Program-made: the position numbers and the translations under genes
The notes under the pieces: generated by a model
Told to the model about the DNA's origin: nothing
Databases searched by the model: none
The model's input: the letters and a program-made list of their open reading frames with translations, nothing else
Assembly (NCBI GenBank): GCA_030027265.1
Contig: JASENG010000009.1
Location: 62,001 to 126,000 of the forward strand
Direction of reading: 5' to 3'
Source: Lysinibacillus fusiformis
GTDB lineage: Bacteria > Bacillota > Bacilli > Bacillales_A > Planococcaceae
Length of the DNA stretch: 64,000 nucleotides
Shown here: one piece after another, positions 8,861 through 18,230 of the stretch
How positions within the stretch are numbered: position 1 is the stretch's first letter
Layout of the letters: each line of letters opens with the position of its first letter

Positions 8861-9020
8861 AAAGTATAAGAAAGTATAAATTTTCAAGGTTGAATGTCTA
8901 GCTCCAGCACCCTAGCCCCTCGAGCGTTTCAACTCCTCCTACGAAGGCAAAGAGCGTCTTCTAGTCGGAGTCTCCAACGCTTTTCGGGGCTGAGCGAGGG
9001 CGCTTGCGCTTTTCTTATTC
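8861..9020. repeat. Bacillales intergenic structured repeat (CTAGCTCCAGC..GCGCTTTTCTT type)
   Basis: The element runs from TATAAGAAAGTATAAATTTT through GTCTAGCTCCAGCACCCTAG and CCCCTCGAG to GGGGCTGAGCGAGGGCGC and GCGCTTTTCTTATT. CCCCTCGAG and parts of the GGGGCTGAGCGAGGGCGCTTGCGC end can pair back. I recognise this as a widely dispersed intergenic repeat in Bacillaceae; its function is not established. The AGAAAGTATAAA stretch recurs near 25059 and 57510. Local GC is higher than around it, and it carries no gene. Confidence 0.6.
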
Positions 9021-9033
9021 AATCAATATCAAC

Positions 9034-9285
9034 TTACCACCAAAAAGCGCCTGCTAGTGCAATTCCTGCAATGGCGCCAATCGCAATTCCAATACCTAGT
9101 CCGCTTCCGCCAAAACCCCAAAAGCCAAGGCCGAATCCGCCAAAACCGCGATCTGGCATAATCCAAACCATGTTTCTATCAACTCTAGTAATCGTGCCGA
9201 CATGACGGCGGCCGGACTTTTCTATAATGCGAACTCTTTTGCCCATGTGACGGTTGCATTGCTCGTATACTTCTCTAGGATGCAT
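9034..9285 (-). CDS. Small conserved protein with Gly-rich hydrophobic C-terminus
   Basis: An 83-residue protein. The N-terminal half (MHPREVYEQCNRHMGKRVRI, then GRRHVGTITRVDRNMVWI) looks like a small beta-barrel (Sm/SH3-like) domain. The second half is Gly/Phe/Trp-rich (GFGGFGLGFWGFGG) and then hydrophobic to the end. ATG 9285 is chosen with GGGGGG 6 nt upstream. Similar proteins exist in sporeformers without a firm function. A spore-surface or membrane-linked role is possible but unproven. Confidence 0.7.
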   Translation of the reverse strand: MHPREVYEQCNRHMGKRVRIIEKSGRRHVGTITRVDRNMVWIMPDRGFGGFGLGFWGFGGSGLGIGIAIGAIAGIALAGAFWW

Positions 9286-9421
9286 CAATTTCCCCCCTTT
9301 TTTAATGTACTATTAATTAATATATGAAATTATATTTTTCTAAAATGGTTAAGAGTCTATAGCATAACTTTTAAGGCAAATAAATTAGAGAAATAAATAG
9401 AATTTGGAATGGGGGGGTTAA

Positions 9422-10261
9422 ATGTCTGTCGTTGAGACATTGCCGATATTGTATAAATTAAATGAAATGGCCAAACTGCAGCAAGGAGAAGGGATCATAG
9501 AAGTTCATCGAGCATTATTATGTGATTCTTTGAAAAAGTTTTATCCACAGGCTACAAACGAAGAAATCCACCAAGAGTTATTAACAAGGGGATTATTTGA
9601 TCCGTCTGAAAGTACTGGGTTATATAAGACCCTAAAGAGACTTGAAGCAAAACATGTGTGGAAAACAGTTCAAAATGAATTCGAATATCTAAAGGAAGAA
9701 TGGGACGGACCAGATGTGCCTATTTATATTTATCCACTAACAGCGAATCGCCCAATAGTGGAGGGCGTTGAAGTTAAGAAAAATGGTGTTGCGTATAACG
9801 GCGTGCTATTTCTATTTGTAGCTGATGAACTTGAATCTGAAGAAATAAAAGCATTATTTGCTCATGAGTATCATCATATATGTAGACTCGCTTATTTAAA
9901 TAAAGCTCCCCATGAACTTGAATTACTCGATGCGTTAATAGTCGAGGGGATGGCGGAATGTGCTGTGGAGCAGCGATATGGTACGAAGTGGTTATCCCCG
10001 TGGACGACAAGATATTCACAGCAAACGAGTATGGAGCTGTGGAAAAAGTATTTTGTTCGAGCTTTACGCGCAAAAGGTGTGGATAATCATTTTTCTTTTT
10101 TATATGGCAATGAAGCTGCAGGGCTGCCAAAGTGGATTGGCTATTGTATGGGATACAAAATTGTCCAGTCTTATATAGAAAATGGTGGAGTTCCAGATCA
10201 ACGGCTATTATATAAAACTCCTTCAAAGGAAATTTTGAAAGGCTCTATATTTAAAGTTTAG
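9422..10261 (+). CDS. DUF2268-type putative zinc metalloprotease (YjaZ-like)
   Basis: A 279-residue protein with a gluzincin-like active site. HEYHH at 148-152 supplies the HExxH zinc-binding helix, and EGMAE (175-179) supplies the third ligand region. The family is DUF2268, like B. subtilis YjaZ. There is no signal peptide or membrane helix, so it should be cytoplasmic. GGGGGGG precedes ATG 9422. It appears monocistronic, and no substrate is known. Confidence 0.82.
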   Translation: MSVVETLPILYKLNEMAKLQQGEGIIEVHRALLCDSLKKFYPQATNEEIHQELLTRGLFDPSESTGLYKTLKRLEAKHVWKTVQNEFEYLKEEWDGPDVPIYIYPLTANRPIVEGVEVKKNGVAYNGVLFLFVADELESEEIKALFAHEYHHICRLAYLNKAPHELELLDALIVEGMAECAVEQRYGTKWLSPWTTRYSQQTSMELWKKYFVRALRAKGVDNHFSFLYGNEAAGLPKWIGYCMGYKIVQSYIENGGVPDQRLLYKTPSKEILKGSIFKV

Positions 10262-10413
10262 AAGGTGTAACTGGAGTGGTACACAGTATAGACATGAGTC
10301 CTGTTCGAAACTAGTTTCCTCTTGCACCATTTTTGTAGGATTTGTCTATTAAATTTACAGAATTTTCGTATTATAATATTACCAACTACCTAATCGAAAG
10401 GTGTGAGGGATGA

Positions 10414-11391
10414 ATGGTAATTGAAGATCAAGTGCTGCGGGATGGCTGGATTGCAGCTTGCAGAGAAGTGGATGTAAAGGACGATCCGATGCAAGTGATA
10501 ATTCTGGGTGAACGTGTCGTCCTTTTTAAAAATGAAGAAGGAATTCACGCGTTTAAGGATTTATGTATCCATCGAGGGGCTGCTCTGTCGCTTGGGAAGG
10601 TGAAGGATGGCTGTCTAGTTTGTCCCTATCATGGCTGGGAATATAAAGCTAGTGGTGAGTGTGTAAAAATTCCTCAATTACCGGCAGGGGCAGCAATAAC
10701 ATCGAAAGCTAAAGCGATTACTTTTGGTTGTAAAGCATCCTATGGCTTTGTATGGGTTAATTTAAACAATAATGAACCTGTGCTATTCGATTATCCAGAA
10801 TATCATGACCAAAATTATCGCAATGTGATTTGGGGACCTCAAACTGTAAAGGCCAACCCTCCCCGAATAATTGAAAATTTTCTAGATGTTAGCCACTTAG
10901 CGTTTGTTCATGAAGGTTATCTTGGTGTTCAAGAGAAGCCGGAAATAAGTGATTATAAAGTCCACACGAAGGATGGCCGCATTTTTACCGATGAGATTAT
11001 TGTATATCAGCCGAATGCCGATGGAACCGGTATTTCAAAGGATGTGCTTTATACATATGAAGTATTAAATCCGATAACGGCAAGATTTACAAAACGAGAT
11101 CCTTCTGCGAATCATGAATTTTCAATGTTTATGACGGTGCTGCCAGTTGGTGAATGTGACTGTATCGCCTTTGGTGTAGAATCCTTCAACTATGATATTG
11201 GACAAACGGATGAAGAGGCGATTGAATTCCAAAATACAATCTTCTATCAGGACAAGCCGATTGTCGAAAATCAAAAACCGGAGGAATTACCTTTGGATCT
11301 GCAGGCGGAACTTTCATTAAAGTTTGATCGATTGAGTATAGGTTATCGCAAATACTTAAAAGAGTTAGGTGTGACATTGGGGGTAGAATGA
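10414..11391 (+). CDS. Rieske aromatic-ring-hydroxylating oxygenase, alpha subunit
   Basis: A 325-residue oxygenase component. The Rieske [2Fe-2S] ligands are C51-x-H53 and C70-x2-H73 (CIHRGAA.. CPYHGWEY). The mononuclear iron site is in LDVSHLAFVHEG with H161 and H166. Length and motif order match vanillate O-demethylase/phthalate-type VanA-like oxygenases rather than two-subunit dioxygenases. No reductase or ferredoxin gene is adjacent, so electrons must come from elsewhere. It is flanked by a convergent rhodanese gene. The substrate is unknown. Confidence 0.88.
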   Translation: MVIEDQVLRDGWIAACREVDVKDDPMQVIILGERVVLFKNEEGIHAFKDLCIHRGAALSLGKVKDGCLVCPYHGWEYKASGECVKIPQLPAGAAITSKAKAITFGCKASYGFVWVNLNNNEPVLFDYPEYHDQNYRNVIWGPQTVKANPPRIIENFLDVSHLAFVHEGYLGVQEKPEISDYKVHTKDGRIFTDEIIVYQPNADGTGISKDVLYTYEVLNPITARFTKRDPSANHEFSMFMTVLPVGECDCIAFGVESFNYDIGQTDEEAIEFQNTIFYQDKPIVENQKPEELPLDLQAELSLKFDRLSIGYRKYLKELGVTLGVE

Positions 11392-11415
11392 TAAGGTTAA
11401 CATTTACTATCAATT

Positions 11416-11455
11416 AAGGGGATATCCCATAGATTTGGGACACCCCCTGCTTTTA
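11416..11455. terminator. Possible terminator between converging Rieske and rhodanese genes
   Basis: GGGG-x-TCCCA can pair with TGGGA-x-CCCC around a six-base loop, followed by GCTTTT. It is imperfect. Confidence 0.4.
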
Positions 11456-11460
11456 CAGTA

Positions 11461-12354
11461 TTAAATTGTTAATGGACATGTTTCATCCGCAGCCCATTCA
11501 TTCATGGAACCATCATAGATGGCAACATTTTCTTGACCGAGTTTGTTTAGCAATAGTGCATTCCATGTTGCAGCTATACCGCCTCCGCAATAAGTAATGA
11601 CGGTTTTATTAGGATCTAGTGCACCAATAGCATCAAATGTTTCGCGTAAGACTTCTTCGTTAAAGAGCAGGCGAGTATTTGGATCGGAATGGGAGCCAAA
11701 GAATACATTTTTGCTAGTAGGAATATGTCCTTTGCGCGGGTAAGTGTTTGTCTCACCTTTGAAATCGGCAGGAGATAAACTATTAATTAATACAACTGAA
11801 TCCTCTTCTATAGCTGCGCGCACCTGTTCTTTATTAACTACTAAATGAGGGCGACGTTCATAGTTAAATGTGGATTTTGGATAATGCTGAATTTCATTGG
11901 TTGTAGGTAGGCCTTCTTGTTTCCATTTCACTAAGCCCCCATCCAGTACAGCAACATTATCATAGCCTTCATACTTTAACTGCCAACGTAAGCGAGATGC
12001 CCAATAAGAGGCGATAACATCCGCATTTGCTAGGGCACCGCGGTCATAAATGACTACATAAGTTCCTTCATCACCAACCCCTAATTTCGTGATTTCTTCA
12101 ACAAATTGCTCCCGGCTTGGAATAGTCATCGGTAATGGAGCATCACGGTCTGAAAAGTTATTTAAGATATCTGCAAAAACAGCTCCTGGAATATGCTCTT
12201 GTGCGAATGCTTCCTCCCCGGACCATAAGCCTGGTTCTCCATCTTTATCGGGAATACTTAAAAAGGTTGTAGCATCGAGTAAACGTAAATTAGGGTCATC
12301 AAGTCGGCTTGCTAGCCACGCGCTATCTACTATTAAAGGTACGTTAGTCAACAT
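11461..12354 (-). CDS. Two-domain rhodanese-type sulfurtransferase
   Basis: A 297-residue tandem rhodanese. The first domain (about 5-145) is catalytically inactive and the second (165-297) carries the active cysteine C256 in YCGGGIAAT. The loop differs from both classic thiosulfate (CRxGxR) and 3-mercaptopyruvate (CGSGVTA) types, so substrate preference is uncertain. It is cytoplasmic and transfers sulfane sulfur to a thiol acceptor. AGGAGG precedes ATG 12354 by five bases. It appears monocistronic. Confidence 0.88.
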   Translation of the reverse strand: MLTNVPLIVDSAWLASRLDDPNLRLLDATTFLSIPDKDGEPGLWSGEEAFAQEHIPGAVFADILNNFSDRDAPLPMTIPSREQFVEEITKLGVGDEGTYVVIYDRGALANADVIASYWASRLRWQLKYEGYDNVAVLDGGLVKWKQEGLPTTNEIQHYPKSTFNYERRPHLVVNKEQVRAAIEEDSVVLINSLSPADFKGETNTYPRKGHIPTSKNVFFGSHSDPNTRLLFNEEVLRETFDAIGALDPNKTVITYCGGGIAATWNALLLNKLGQENVAIYDGSMNEWAADETCPLTI

Positions 12355-12744
12355 TATATCCTCCTAAAATTACTAATCTTATTTATTTACTAGGCATTAT
12401 ATCATTTTAGAAAGCTGCATACAAAATAATTGAGGTTTGATTTTTCTTTTCTAAGGGTAATTTTTCTATAATATGACTTATTTATTCTGTCAACCCCTAA
12501 AAGTTTTAATTTTCAAATAGCTTATTTTTATCCTACTTGTAATTAGATTTCTCCGGAGAGACGCTAAATGGCTTTGTATCGGTAGATTAGAAGAGTTTTT
12601 TTCTGAAAATTTAACAGATAATTTGTCACAAAAATTACGTTAAAAGTTCGTTAAATTGTCACATTTATGTATTGCAATGAATCTATTTCTTTGATTTATT
12701 CTGAAATCCATGTAACATTAAAGGGGAGGAAGGTGATTGATAGA
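12355..12744. other. Regulatory gap upstream of opuCABCD
   Basis: A 390-bp AT-rich gap between two divergent genes. TTGTCACA occurs at 12623-12630 and again at 12656-12663, a 33-bp direct repeat that could bind a regulator on one DNA face. TTGCAA..TTTATT near 12674 is a weak sigma-A candidate. I see no gene, and no riboswitch I can name. Confidence 0.4.
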
Positions 12745-13926
12745 ATGTTAAAAATAGAAAATTTAACGAAGGTATATAGAGGCGGCAAAGTAGCTGTCGA
12801 TAAGTTAAACCTAGATATTCAAGAAGGAGAGTTTGTTGCTTTCATCGGTACAAGTGGAAGTGGTAAAACTACAGCGTTAAGGATGATCAACCGAATGGTC
12901 GAACCTACAAGTGGGACCATGACCTTAAATGGGAAAGATCTGACCAAGATGAATGCCGTTAGTTTGAGGAGAAGTATTGGTTATGTCATTCAGCAAATTG
13001 GTTTAATGCCGCATATGACGATACGGGATAATATCACGTTAGTTCCCCATCTTTTAAAATGGTCGAAAGAGAAGAAAGACGAGACGGCTCGCCGTTTAAT
13101 TGAACTTGTCAATTTACCGCAATCCTACTTAGATTTTTACCCTGCCCAACTCTCAGGTGGTCAGCAACAGCGTATTGGTGTTTTGCGTGCCCTTGCTGCA
13201 AATCAAGACATTATCTTAATGGATGAACCATTCGGCGCCCTTGACCCAATTACCCGGGATACACTACAAGATCTGATCAAAGATATTCAACAGCGATTAA
13301 ATAAGACGGTTATTTTTGTCACCCATGATATGGATGAAGCTATTAAACTAGCAGACCGCATTGCGATTATGCATGAAGGGAAACTAATTCAATTCGATAC
13401 CCCAGATAATATATTAGCAGCCCCGGCTAATGACTTTGTAAAAGAATTTATCGGTTCACATCGCCTCATTCAACAAAAACCTAATGTTAAAACAGTTGAT
13501 GAAGTAATGATTAAACCAATCTCTATCACCATCGAAAAAAGTCTTGATGAAGCCATTCGCTTAATGGTAGAAAAACGTGTGGATACGCTATTTGTAACTG
13601 ATGGCGACAATCGACTACAAGGATATTTAGATGTAGAAAGCTTTACAGGTGCGCGTAAGACGAAGAAAAGTGTTTCCGAATGCTATGAAAAAGACGTCTT
13701 CTACGTAAAAACTGGTTCTAAACTACAAGATTCTGTCCGTAGAATTCTAAAGCGTAACTTAAAAAATATCCCTGTCGTCGATGAGGAGCACCGCTTAGTC
13801 GGGTTGGTTACTCGTGCAAATATTGTAGATATTGTGTATGACACAATTTGGGGAGACGAAGAGCCCACAGCTATTTCTGAGGGAAATGCAGGTTCTGGCG
13901 TCTTATTGGAGTTGATTAGTGAATGA
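12745..13926 (+). CDS. opuCA: Osmolyte ABC transporter ATP-binding protein with CBS pair
   Basis: A 393-residue ATPase of the OpuC/OpuB type. Walker A is GTSGSGKT (35-42), the signature LSGGQQQR follows, and Walker B is LMDEP. Two CBS domains (about 255-375) follow the ATPase. In Listeria and Staphylococcus OpuCA the CBS pair binds c-di-AMP and inhibits uptake; the same control is likely here. It powers import of glycine betaine, carnitine, choline or relatives. ATG 12745 follows GGAGGAAGGTG. It overlaps opuCB by 4 nt. Confidence 0.95.
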   Translation: MLKIENLTKVYRGGKVAVDKLNLDIQEGEFVAFIGTSGSGKTTALRMINRMVEPTSGTMTLNGKDLTKMNAVSLRRSIGYVIQQIGLMPHMTIRDNITLVPHLLKWSKEKKDETARRLIELVNLPQSYLDFYPAQLSGGQQQRIGVLRALAANQDIILMDEPFGALDPITRDTLQDLIKDIQQRLNKTVIFVTHDMDEAIKLADRIAIMHEGKLIQFDTPDNILAAPANDFVKEFIGSHRLIQQKPNVKTVDEVMIKPISITIEKSLDEAIRLMVEKRVDTLFVTDGDNRLQGYLDVESFTGARKTKKSVSECYEKDVFYVKTGSKLQDSVRRILKRNLKNIPVVDEEHRLVGLVTRANIVDIVYDTIWGDEEPTAISEGNAGSGVLLELISE

Positions 13927-14570
13927 TTACTTTTTTCACTGAAAACAGCTCGGATATCCTACTAAAAACTTGGGAACATTTCTATATCTCCATGATTGCC
14001 TTAGCCTTAGGCGTCATTATTGCTGTTCCTATAGGAATCCTTTTATCGAAGTCAAAATATCTATCAAAAATTGTTCTAAGTATTACAAGTGTTCTGCAAA
14101 CCGTACCATCTCTAGCATTGCTCGCTATTATGATTCCCTTATTTGGAGTAGGGAAGATTCCGGCAGTAGTTGCTCTATGTATTTATTCACTGCTGCCAAT
14201 CTTAAATAATACATTTATTGGCATGAGATCGGTGAATGGAAATACAAAAGGTGCCGGGATTGCAATGGGCATGACAACAATGCAATCCATCCTGCTAGTA
14301 GAACTTCCTTTAGCGATTCCTGTCATTATGTCAGGCATCCGGTTATCGGCAGTCTATGTCATCTCATGGGCAACGCTGGCTTCCTATGTTGGTGCAGGAG
14401 GGCTGGGTGATTTTATCTTCAATGGTTTGAATTTATACCAGGCTGAGCTCATCATTGGTGGGGCTATCATTGTTACTCTACTTGCCTTACTAGCTGATTT
14501 CTTGTTATCCAAATTAGAAAAATTAGTCACACCTAAAGGATTAAGAATCGAAGGGGGTCGTGCTTCATGA
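13923..14570 (+). CDS. opuCB: Osmolyte ABC transporter permease
   Basis: A 215-residue permease with five or six hydrophobic helices and the EAA-type coupling loop ([20 protein letters not shown]). It forms the channel together with OpuCD. It begins inside the opuCA stop region (ATGA) and overlaps opuCC by 4 nt, so the four genes form a tightly coupled operon. Confidence 0.93.
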   Translation: MITFFTENSSDILLKTWEHFYISMIALALGVIIAVPIGILLSKSKYLSKIVLSITSVLQTVPSLALLAIMIPLFGVGKIPAVVALCIYSLLPILNNTFIGMRSVNGNTKGAGIAMGMTTMQSILLVELPLAIPVIMSGIRLSAVYVISWATLASYVGAGGLGDFIFNGLNLYQAELIIGGAIIVTLLALLADFLLSKLEKLVTPKGLRIEGGRAS

Positions 14571-15481
14571 AAAAAAGACTCCTGCTAACTAGTTTACTAG
14601 TTTTATCTTTGGTAATAAGCGGTTGCTCGCTATCTGGAAATAAGGAAAGCGACAAGATTAAAATCGCTTCCGTTGTTACAACAGAAGGGCAGATTTTAGC
14701 TTATATGATGAAATATATGATTGAGCATTACACAGAGGAAGAGGCCGAAATCATTAATAACTTAGGTTCCAGTACGGTTGTCCACCAAGCGATGGTCAAT
14801 GGGGATGCCAATATGTCAGCTGTAAGATACACAGGGACAGATTTAACCGGAGCCTTGCAGGCGGAACCCATTAAAGATGCGGATGAAGCATTGGCATACG
14901 TGCAAAAGGAATTTAAGGATCGATTTAATCAAACCTTCTTTGATTCCTATGGATTCGAAAATACCTATGCTTTTATGGTAACAAAAGAAACGGCAGAAAA
15001 GTATAACTTAAAAACAGTCGGTGATTTAGCTGCTGTTGCAGGTGAATTAGAAGCTGGAGTAGATACGTCATGGATGAATCGTGAAGGGGATGGGTATAAA
15101 GCGTTTGTTGAAACCTATGGATTCGATTTTTCTCGTACATTCCCCATGCAAATCGGTTTAGTTTATGATGCGGTTGATACGGGGGAACTAGATGTTGTCT
15201 TAGGCTATACAACTGATGGGCGTATTGCATCCTACGATTTAGTCGTATTGGAGGATAACTTAAACTTCTTCCCGCCGTATGATGCAAGTCCATTTGCAGA
15301 TAATGAATTACTTGAGGAAAAACCGGAAGTCAAAGAAGCAGTGGAACGATTGGTAGGGGAAATCTCTACAAAAACAATGCAAGAATTAAATTTCAAGGCG
15401 GATAATAATTTAATCGAACCAGCTATAGTCGCAGAAGACTTCTTGAAAGAGCATAAATACTTTTCAGGAGGTGATGAGTAA
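14567..15481 (+). CDS. opuCC: Osmolyte-binding lipoprotein
   Basis: A 304-residue substrate-binding lipoprotein of the OpuAC/ProX-like family. The signal peptide ends in the lipobox VISGC, lipidated at C20. The mature part begins with [19 protein letters not shown]. The ligand site of this family uses aromatic cages for quaternary amines, and several candidate Tyr and Trp residues occur. It delivers compatible solutes to OpuCB/CD at the outer face. It overlaps both neighbours. Confidence 0.93.
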   Translation: MKKRLLLTSLLVLSLVISGCSLSGNKESDKIKIASVVTTEGQILAYMMKYMIEHYTEEEAEIINNLGSSTVVHQAMVNGDANMSAVRYTGTDLTGALQAEPIKDADEALAYVQKEFKDRFNQTFFDSYGFENTYAFMVTKETAEKYNLKTVGDLAAVAGELEAGVDTSWMNREGDGYKAFVETYGFDFSRTFPMQIGLVYDAVDTGELDVVLGYTTDGRIASYDLVVLEDNLNFFPPYDASPFADNELLEEKPEVKEAVERLVGEISTKTMQELNFKADNNLIEPAIVAEDFLKEHKYFSGGDE

Positions 15482-16170
15482 TGCAGGATATGACACAAAT
15501 GTCTACAACCAAGCAATTTTTCTTTTATATGCAAGAAAATGGCCTGTACGTATTTAATCAGTTTTTTGATCACTTTTTAATATCCATTTATGGGGTATTA
15601 CTAGCGGCGCTCGTAGGTATTCCACTTGGGATTCTTATTTCGAAATATGGCAAGCTTTCCAGTGTTGTCATCACTCTGGCCAATATTATTCAGACGATTC
15701 CGGCCCTGGCTTTAATGGCGATCTTAATGCTTGCCTTAGGGTTGGGGAAAACGACGGTTATTGTAACGGTGTTCTTTTATTCACTACTCCCAATCATTAA
15801 AAATACCTATGTCGGCATTACAACGATTAATAAAAGTGTGACAGATGCTGGACGTGGTATGGGGATGACCAAAATGCAGGTATTATATATGGTTGAGCTG
15901 CCTTTATCGCTCTCTGTTATCATTACCGGAATTCGGATTGCTCTTGTAGTGGCGATTGGAATAACAGCAATCGGAGCATTTATAGGCGCAGGCGGATTAG
16001 GAGACATTATTATCCGAGGAACAAACGCAACAGATGGTACAGCCATTATTTTGGCAGGTGCCTTACCGACAGCTTTAATGGCCATCTTATCAGATATTAT
16101 ATTAGGAATCATTGAGCGTAGATTGGATCCAGTAAAGCGTCAGCAGAAAAAAACAATCGCAGCGGTTTAA
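15481..16170 (+). CDS. opuCD: Osmolyte ABC transporter permease
   Basis: A 229-residue permease similar to OpuCB, with an N-terminal extension, six hydrophobic segments and the coupling loop DAGRGMGMTKMQVLYMVELP. It partners OpuCB in the membrane. Its ATG overlaps the opuCC stop by one base, and a terminator follows at 16181. The order ATPase-permease-binding protein-permease is the standard opuC arrangement. Confidence 0.93.
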   Translation: MQDMTQMSTTKQFFFYMQENGLYVFNQFFDHFLISIYGVLLAALVGIPLGILISKYGKLSSVVITLANIIQTIPALALMAILMLALGLGKTTVIVTVFFYSLLPIIKNTYVGITTINKSVTDAGRGMGMTKMQVLYMVELPLSLSVIITGIRIALVVAIGITAIGAFIGAGGLGDIIIRGTNATDGTAIILAGALPTALMAILSDIILGIIERRLDPVKRQQKKTIAAV

Positions 16171-16180
16171 CATGTGAAAT

Positions 16181-16216
16181 GCCGAGTCTCTTATATCTTG
16201 AGGCTCGGCTTTTTTT
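16181..16216 (+). terminator. Terminator of the opuC operon
   Basis: GCCGAGTCTC (16181-16190) pairs with GAGGCTCGGC (16200-16209) with one G-U pair, followed by TTTTTTT. Confidence 0.92.
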
Positions 16217-16432
16217 CGATCTGGGAGAGTGTTTTTAGAGTTTTTAGGAGAAGTAGGGTTAGCCGCTCTCGCTCAGCTACATACTATTGCTTATGGGTAG
16301 CTAAGCTGAGAATTATTTCTAGCTTGGAGCCGGAAGTAACAATCGCTTGTCCAACTAACAAGTTTAATGAACCGTATAAAAGGGAATATCCTTTTATAGT
16401 CTAATGTTTTGTATATGAAAGGGTTAAGTCCA
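16217..16432. other. Structured leader region upstream of corA
   Basis: A perfect 9-bp hairpin TATAAAAGG/CCTTTTATA (16375-16383, 16390-16398) lies about 35 nt before the corA start. A second pairing (CTCAGCTAC with GTAGCT..GCTGAG, about 16274-16312) lies upstream. No T run follows either. I cannot match this to the M-box Mg2+ riboswitch. Confidence 0.35.
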
Positions 16433-17395
16433 ATGATCAATTTTTTAGGTGTAACAAATGATAATCATTTAGAAAAAAATATTGCAATCAATCAAGCCGT
16501 GTTAGCGGATTATAAATGGTTTTGGGTGGATTTCAGTGAACCGACAGATGAAGAACTCCAACACCTGGCTGATACGTTTCACTTTCATCCCCTTGCAATT
16601 GAAGACTGCGTGCATGAGTTTCAGCGTCCTAAATTAGATTATTATAAAAGTTACACATTTTATGTAACCCATATCCTAAAAGAAGAACATGGCTGCATTA
16701 TCAAGGATGAATTAGATTTCTTTGTAGGCGAAAACTGTATCGTAACCTTTCATAAAGTACCGTCAGAAGAGGTATCGAAAGTATGGAGTAAATTTTTGGC
16801 TCAGGAGTCGCTAACAGGCTGGGACCCATACTACATCTTTTATGAAATATTAGATAAGATCGTTGATAATTACTTTCCACTCATTTATAAAATTGAAGAT
16901 GAGTTGGAAAAAATGATTGAGAACACAAACAAGCATTCAATGAACCATCTGATGAATGACTTGTTTGAAACGAGAAATATGTTATTAAATCTATTGCATT
17001 CCGTCAACCCAATGCGGGACCTGCTATATCGTATGTTGAATTCCCATCATTTAAATGTCAATCGAATCAGTGAAAGAAGAGAATACTTTTCGGACATATA
17101 TGATCACCTGCTGAAGCTCTCAGAAATGGTCATGACTAATCGAGAGGTCACAGCAGATATAAGAGATAGTTATTTATCGTTAAACTCACATCAAACAAAT
17201 AATGTTATGAAGCTATTAACCATTATTACATCTATCTTTGCTCCATTAACCTTCATCGCCGGAATATATGGCATGAATTTTGAAAATATGCCGGAGCTAT
17301 CTTGGAAATATGGGTATGTATTTTCGTTGGGGTTAATGGTATTAATCGGCGCGGCGATGCTGCTTTGGTTTAGAAGGAAAGGCTGGTTTAAATAG
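16433..17395 (+). CDS. corA: CorA-family divalent cation transporter
   Basis: A 320-residue CorA protein with a large cytoplasmic alpha/beta N-domain, a long helix and two C-terminal membrane helices. The selectivity motif GMN is at 280-282 (YGMNFENMPEL), and the basic C-terminal end RRKGWFK is typical. It forms pentameric Mg2+ (also Co2+) channels. ATG 16433 is preferred, with AAAGGG upstream; earlier TTG and ATG codons lack a site. It converges with yqhV. Confidence 0.93.
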   Translation: MINFLGVTNDNHLEKNIAINQAVLADYKWFWVDFSEPTDEELQHLADTFHFHPLAIEDCVHEFQRPKLDYYKSYTFYVTHILKEEHGCIIKDELDFFVGENCIVTFHKVPSEEVSKVWSKFLAQESLTGWDPYYIFYEILDKIVDNYFPLIYKIEDELEKMIENTNKHSMNHLMNDLFETRNMLLNLLHSVNPMRDLLYRMLNSHHLNVNRISERREYFSDIYDHLLKLSEMVMTNREVTADIRDSYLSLNSHQTNNVMKLLTIITSIFAPLTFIAGIYGMNFENMPELSWKYGYVFSLGLMVLIGAAMLLWFRRKGWFK

Positions 17396-17411
17396 AGGGA
17401 CCCCAAAAAAT

Positions 17412-17675
17412 TTATTTCATTCTTAAGCTCAGTAAAATCAGCAATACGCCGCTGAATATACAAATGATCTTGGGAAAAGAAATTTTATCCCCTAATCCAG
17501 CAACCCCTAATCCAGTTGTAATGATTAATACACAAGGTCCGACTAAAGCTAGCATGGAGTTTAGTGCTAATGCTTTTTCTAAATCATGTGATTTATACAT
17601 TAGACCAGCTACTGTTAGTTCTAGACTTCCGGATATTAGTCGTACCATTACCATATAGAGTAACGCAGATGCCAC
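17412..17675 (-). CDS. yqhV: YqhV-like small membrane protein (DUF2619)
   Basis: An 87-residue protein with three hydrophobic helices and the family-like stretch ALLYMVMVRLISGSLELT. It resembles B. subtilis YqhV, which there lies next to the spoIIIA genes; here it sits alone opposite corA. I choose GTG 17675, because GAAAGGATGG sits 5 nt upstream; the in-frame ATG 17684 would lie inside that ribosome-binding site. Function is unknown. Confidence 0.8.
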   Translation of the reverse strand: MASALLYMVMVRLISGSLELTVAGLMYKSHDLEKALALNSMLALVGPCVLIITTGLGVAGLGDKISFPKIICIFSGVLLILLSLRMK

Positions 17676-17783
17676 ATACACCATCCTTTCGCTTTGATAA
17701 GAAAGTTTATGCTTGTCCGTTGGTGAATATTTGTTAAAAATTGATGAATTCGTGTAAAGTTCGGGTCAAAACCTTTGCTAAAT

Positions 17784-17822
17784 ATAAAAGAGCCGCTCCA
17801 TTTAAAGAAGCGGCTCTTTTAT
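17784..17822. terminator. Strong hairpin terminator before the 75-residue protein gene
   Basis: ATAAAAGAGCCGCT (17784-17797) is perfectly complementary to AGCGGCTCTTTTAT (17809-17822). On the minus strand it ends the gene at 17832-18059. Confidence 0.92.
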
Positions 17823-17831
17823 ATTTGGGTA

Positions 17832-18059
17832 TTATAGTTTGTTAATAACGCCGTGAAGAGTTTCAGTTAACTCTTCGTCATACTTAGCAAGTTCGATAAG
17901 ATTTGCTAAACGCTCACGTAAAATATGACGTTCGATAACTAATTGCTCATCAAGGACACTTACTAATAATTCGATAATTAAGTTATTGCGAATAGCCATT
18001 GCTTCGCTTTCGCGTTCTGGACTAATTTTAGCATTTGGTTTAATAACTGAGTTACCCAT
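17832..18059 (-). CDS. Small helical protein, unknown
   Basis: A 75-residue protein that looks fully helical: after a short polar start (MGNSVIKPNAKISPERESE) it is amphipathic, with IRNNLIIELLVSVLDEQLVI and RERLANLIELAKYDEEL. There are no Cys or membrane segments. AGGGGG precedes ATG 18059. A sigma-A promoter lies at 18119-18147 and a strong terminator downstream, so it is a well-bounded single gene. I do not recognise the family. Confidence 0.75.
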   Translation of the reverse strand: MGNSVIKPNAKISPERESEAMAIRNNLIIELLVSVLDEQLVIERHILRERLANLIELAKYDEELTETLHGVINKL

Positions 18060-18118
18060 TGGATATTCCCCCTATATGTTTTCGCTTTCACGTTTTGATT
18101 TTATCACATTATGGATCG

Positions 18119-18147
18119 ATTATAAATGTCAGGGCAATTTTTTTCAA
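18119..18147 (-). promoter_or_regulatory. Sigma-A promoter for the 75-residue protein gene
   Basis: Read on the minus strand: TTGAAA, 17-bp spacer, TATAAT. Confidence 0.7.
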
Positions 18148-18230
18148 AATAAGAAAGTAAGAAGGAAATATAAAGATGTATTTAGAATGTATATTTAAGA
18201 GTGGAATATTTTAATAGGGGAGGAAAGAAG

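Noticed and set aside
9774-10226. 150-codon minus-strand frame opposite the DUF2268 gene
   Set aside because: It lies wholly within a clear HExxH protease gene and has a His/Leu-rich improbable composition.
16174-16404. 76-codon frame after opuCD
   Set aside because: It runs through the opuC terminator, lacks a ribosome-binding site and has an improbable Arg/Ser-rich composition.
16217-16432. M-box Mg2+ riboswitch before corA
   Set aside because: The conserved M-box sequence blocks could not be found; only simple hairpins are present.
17986-18198. 70-codon plus-strand frame across the 75-residue gene and its promoter
   Set aside because: It is antisense to a well-bounded gene and crosses its promoter.
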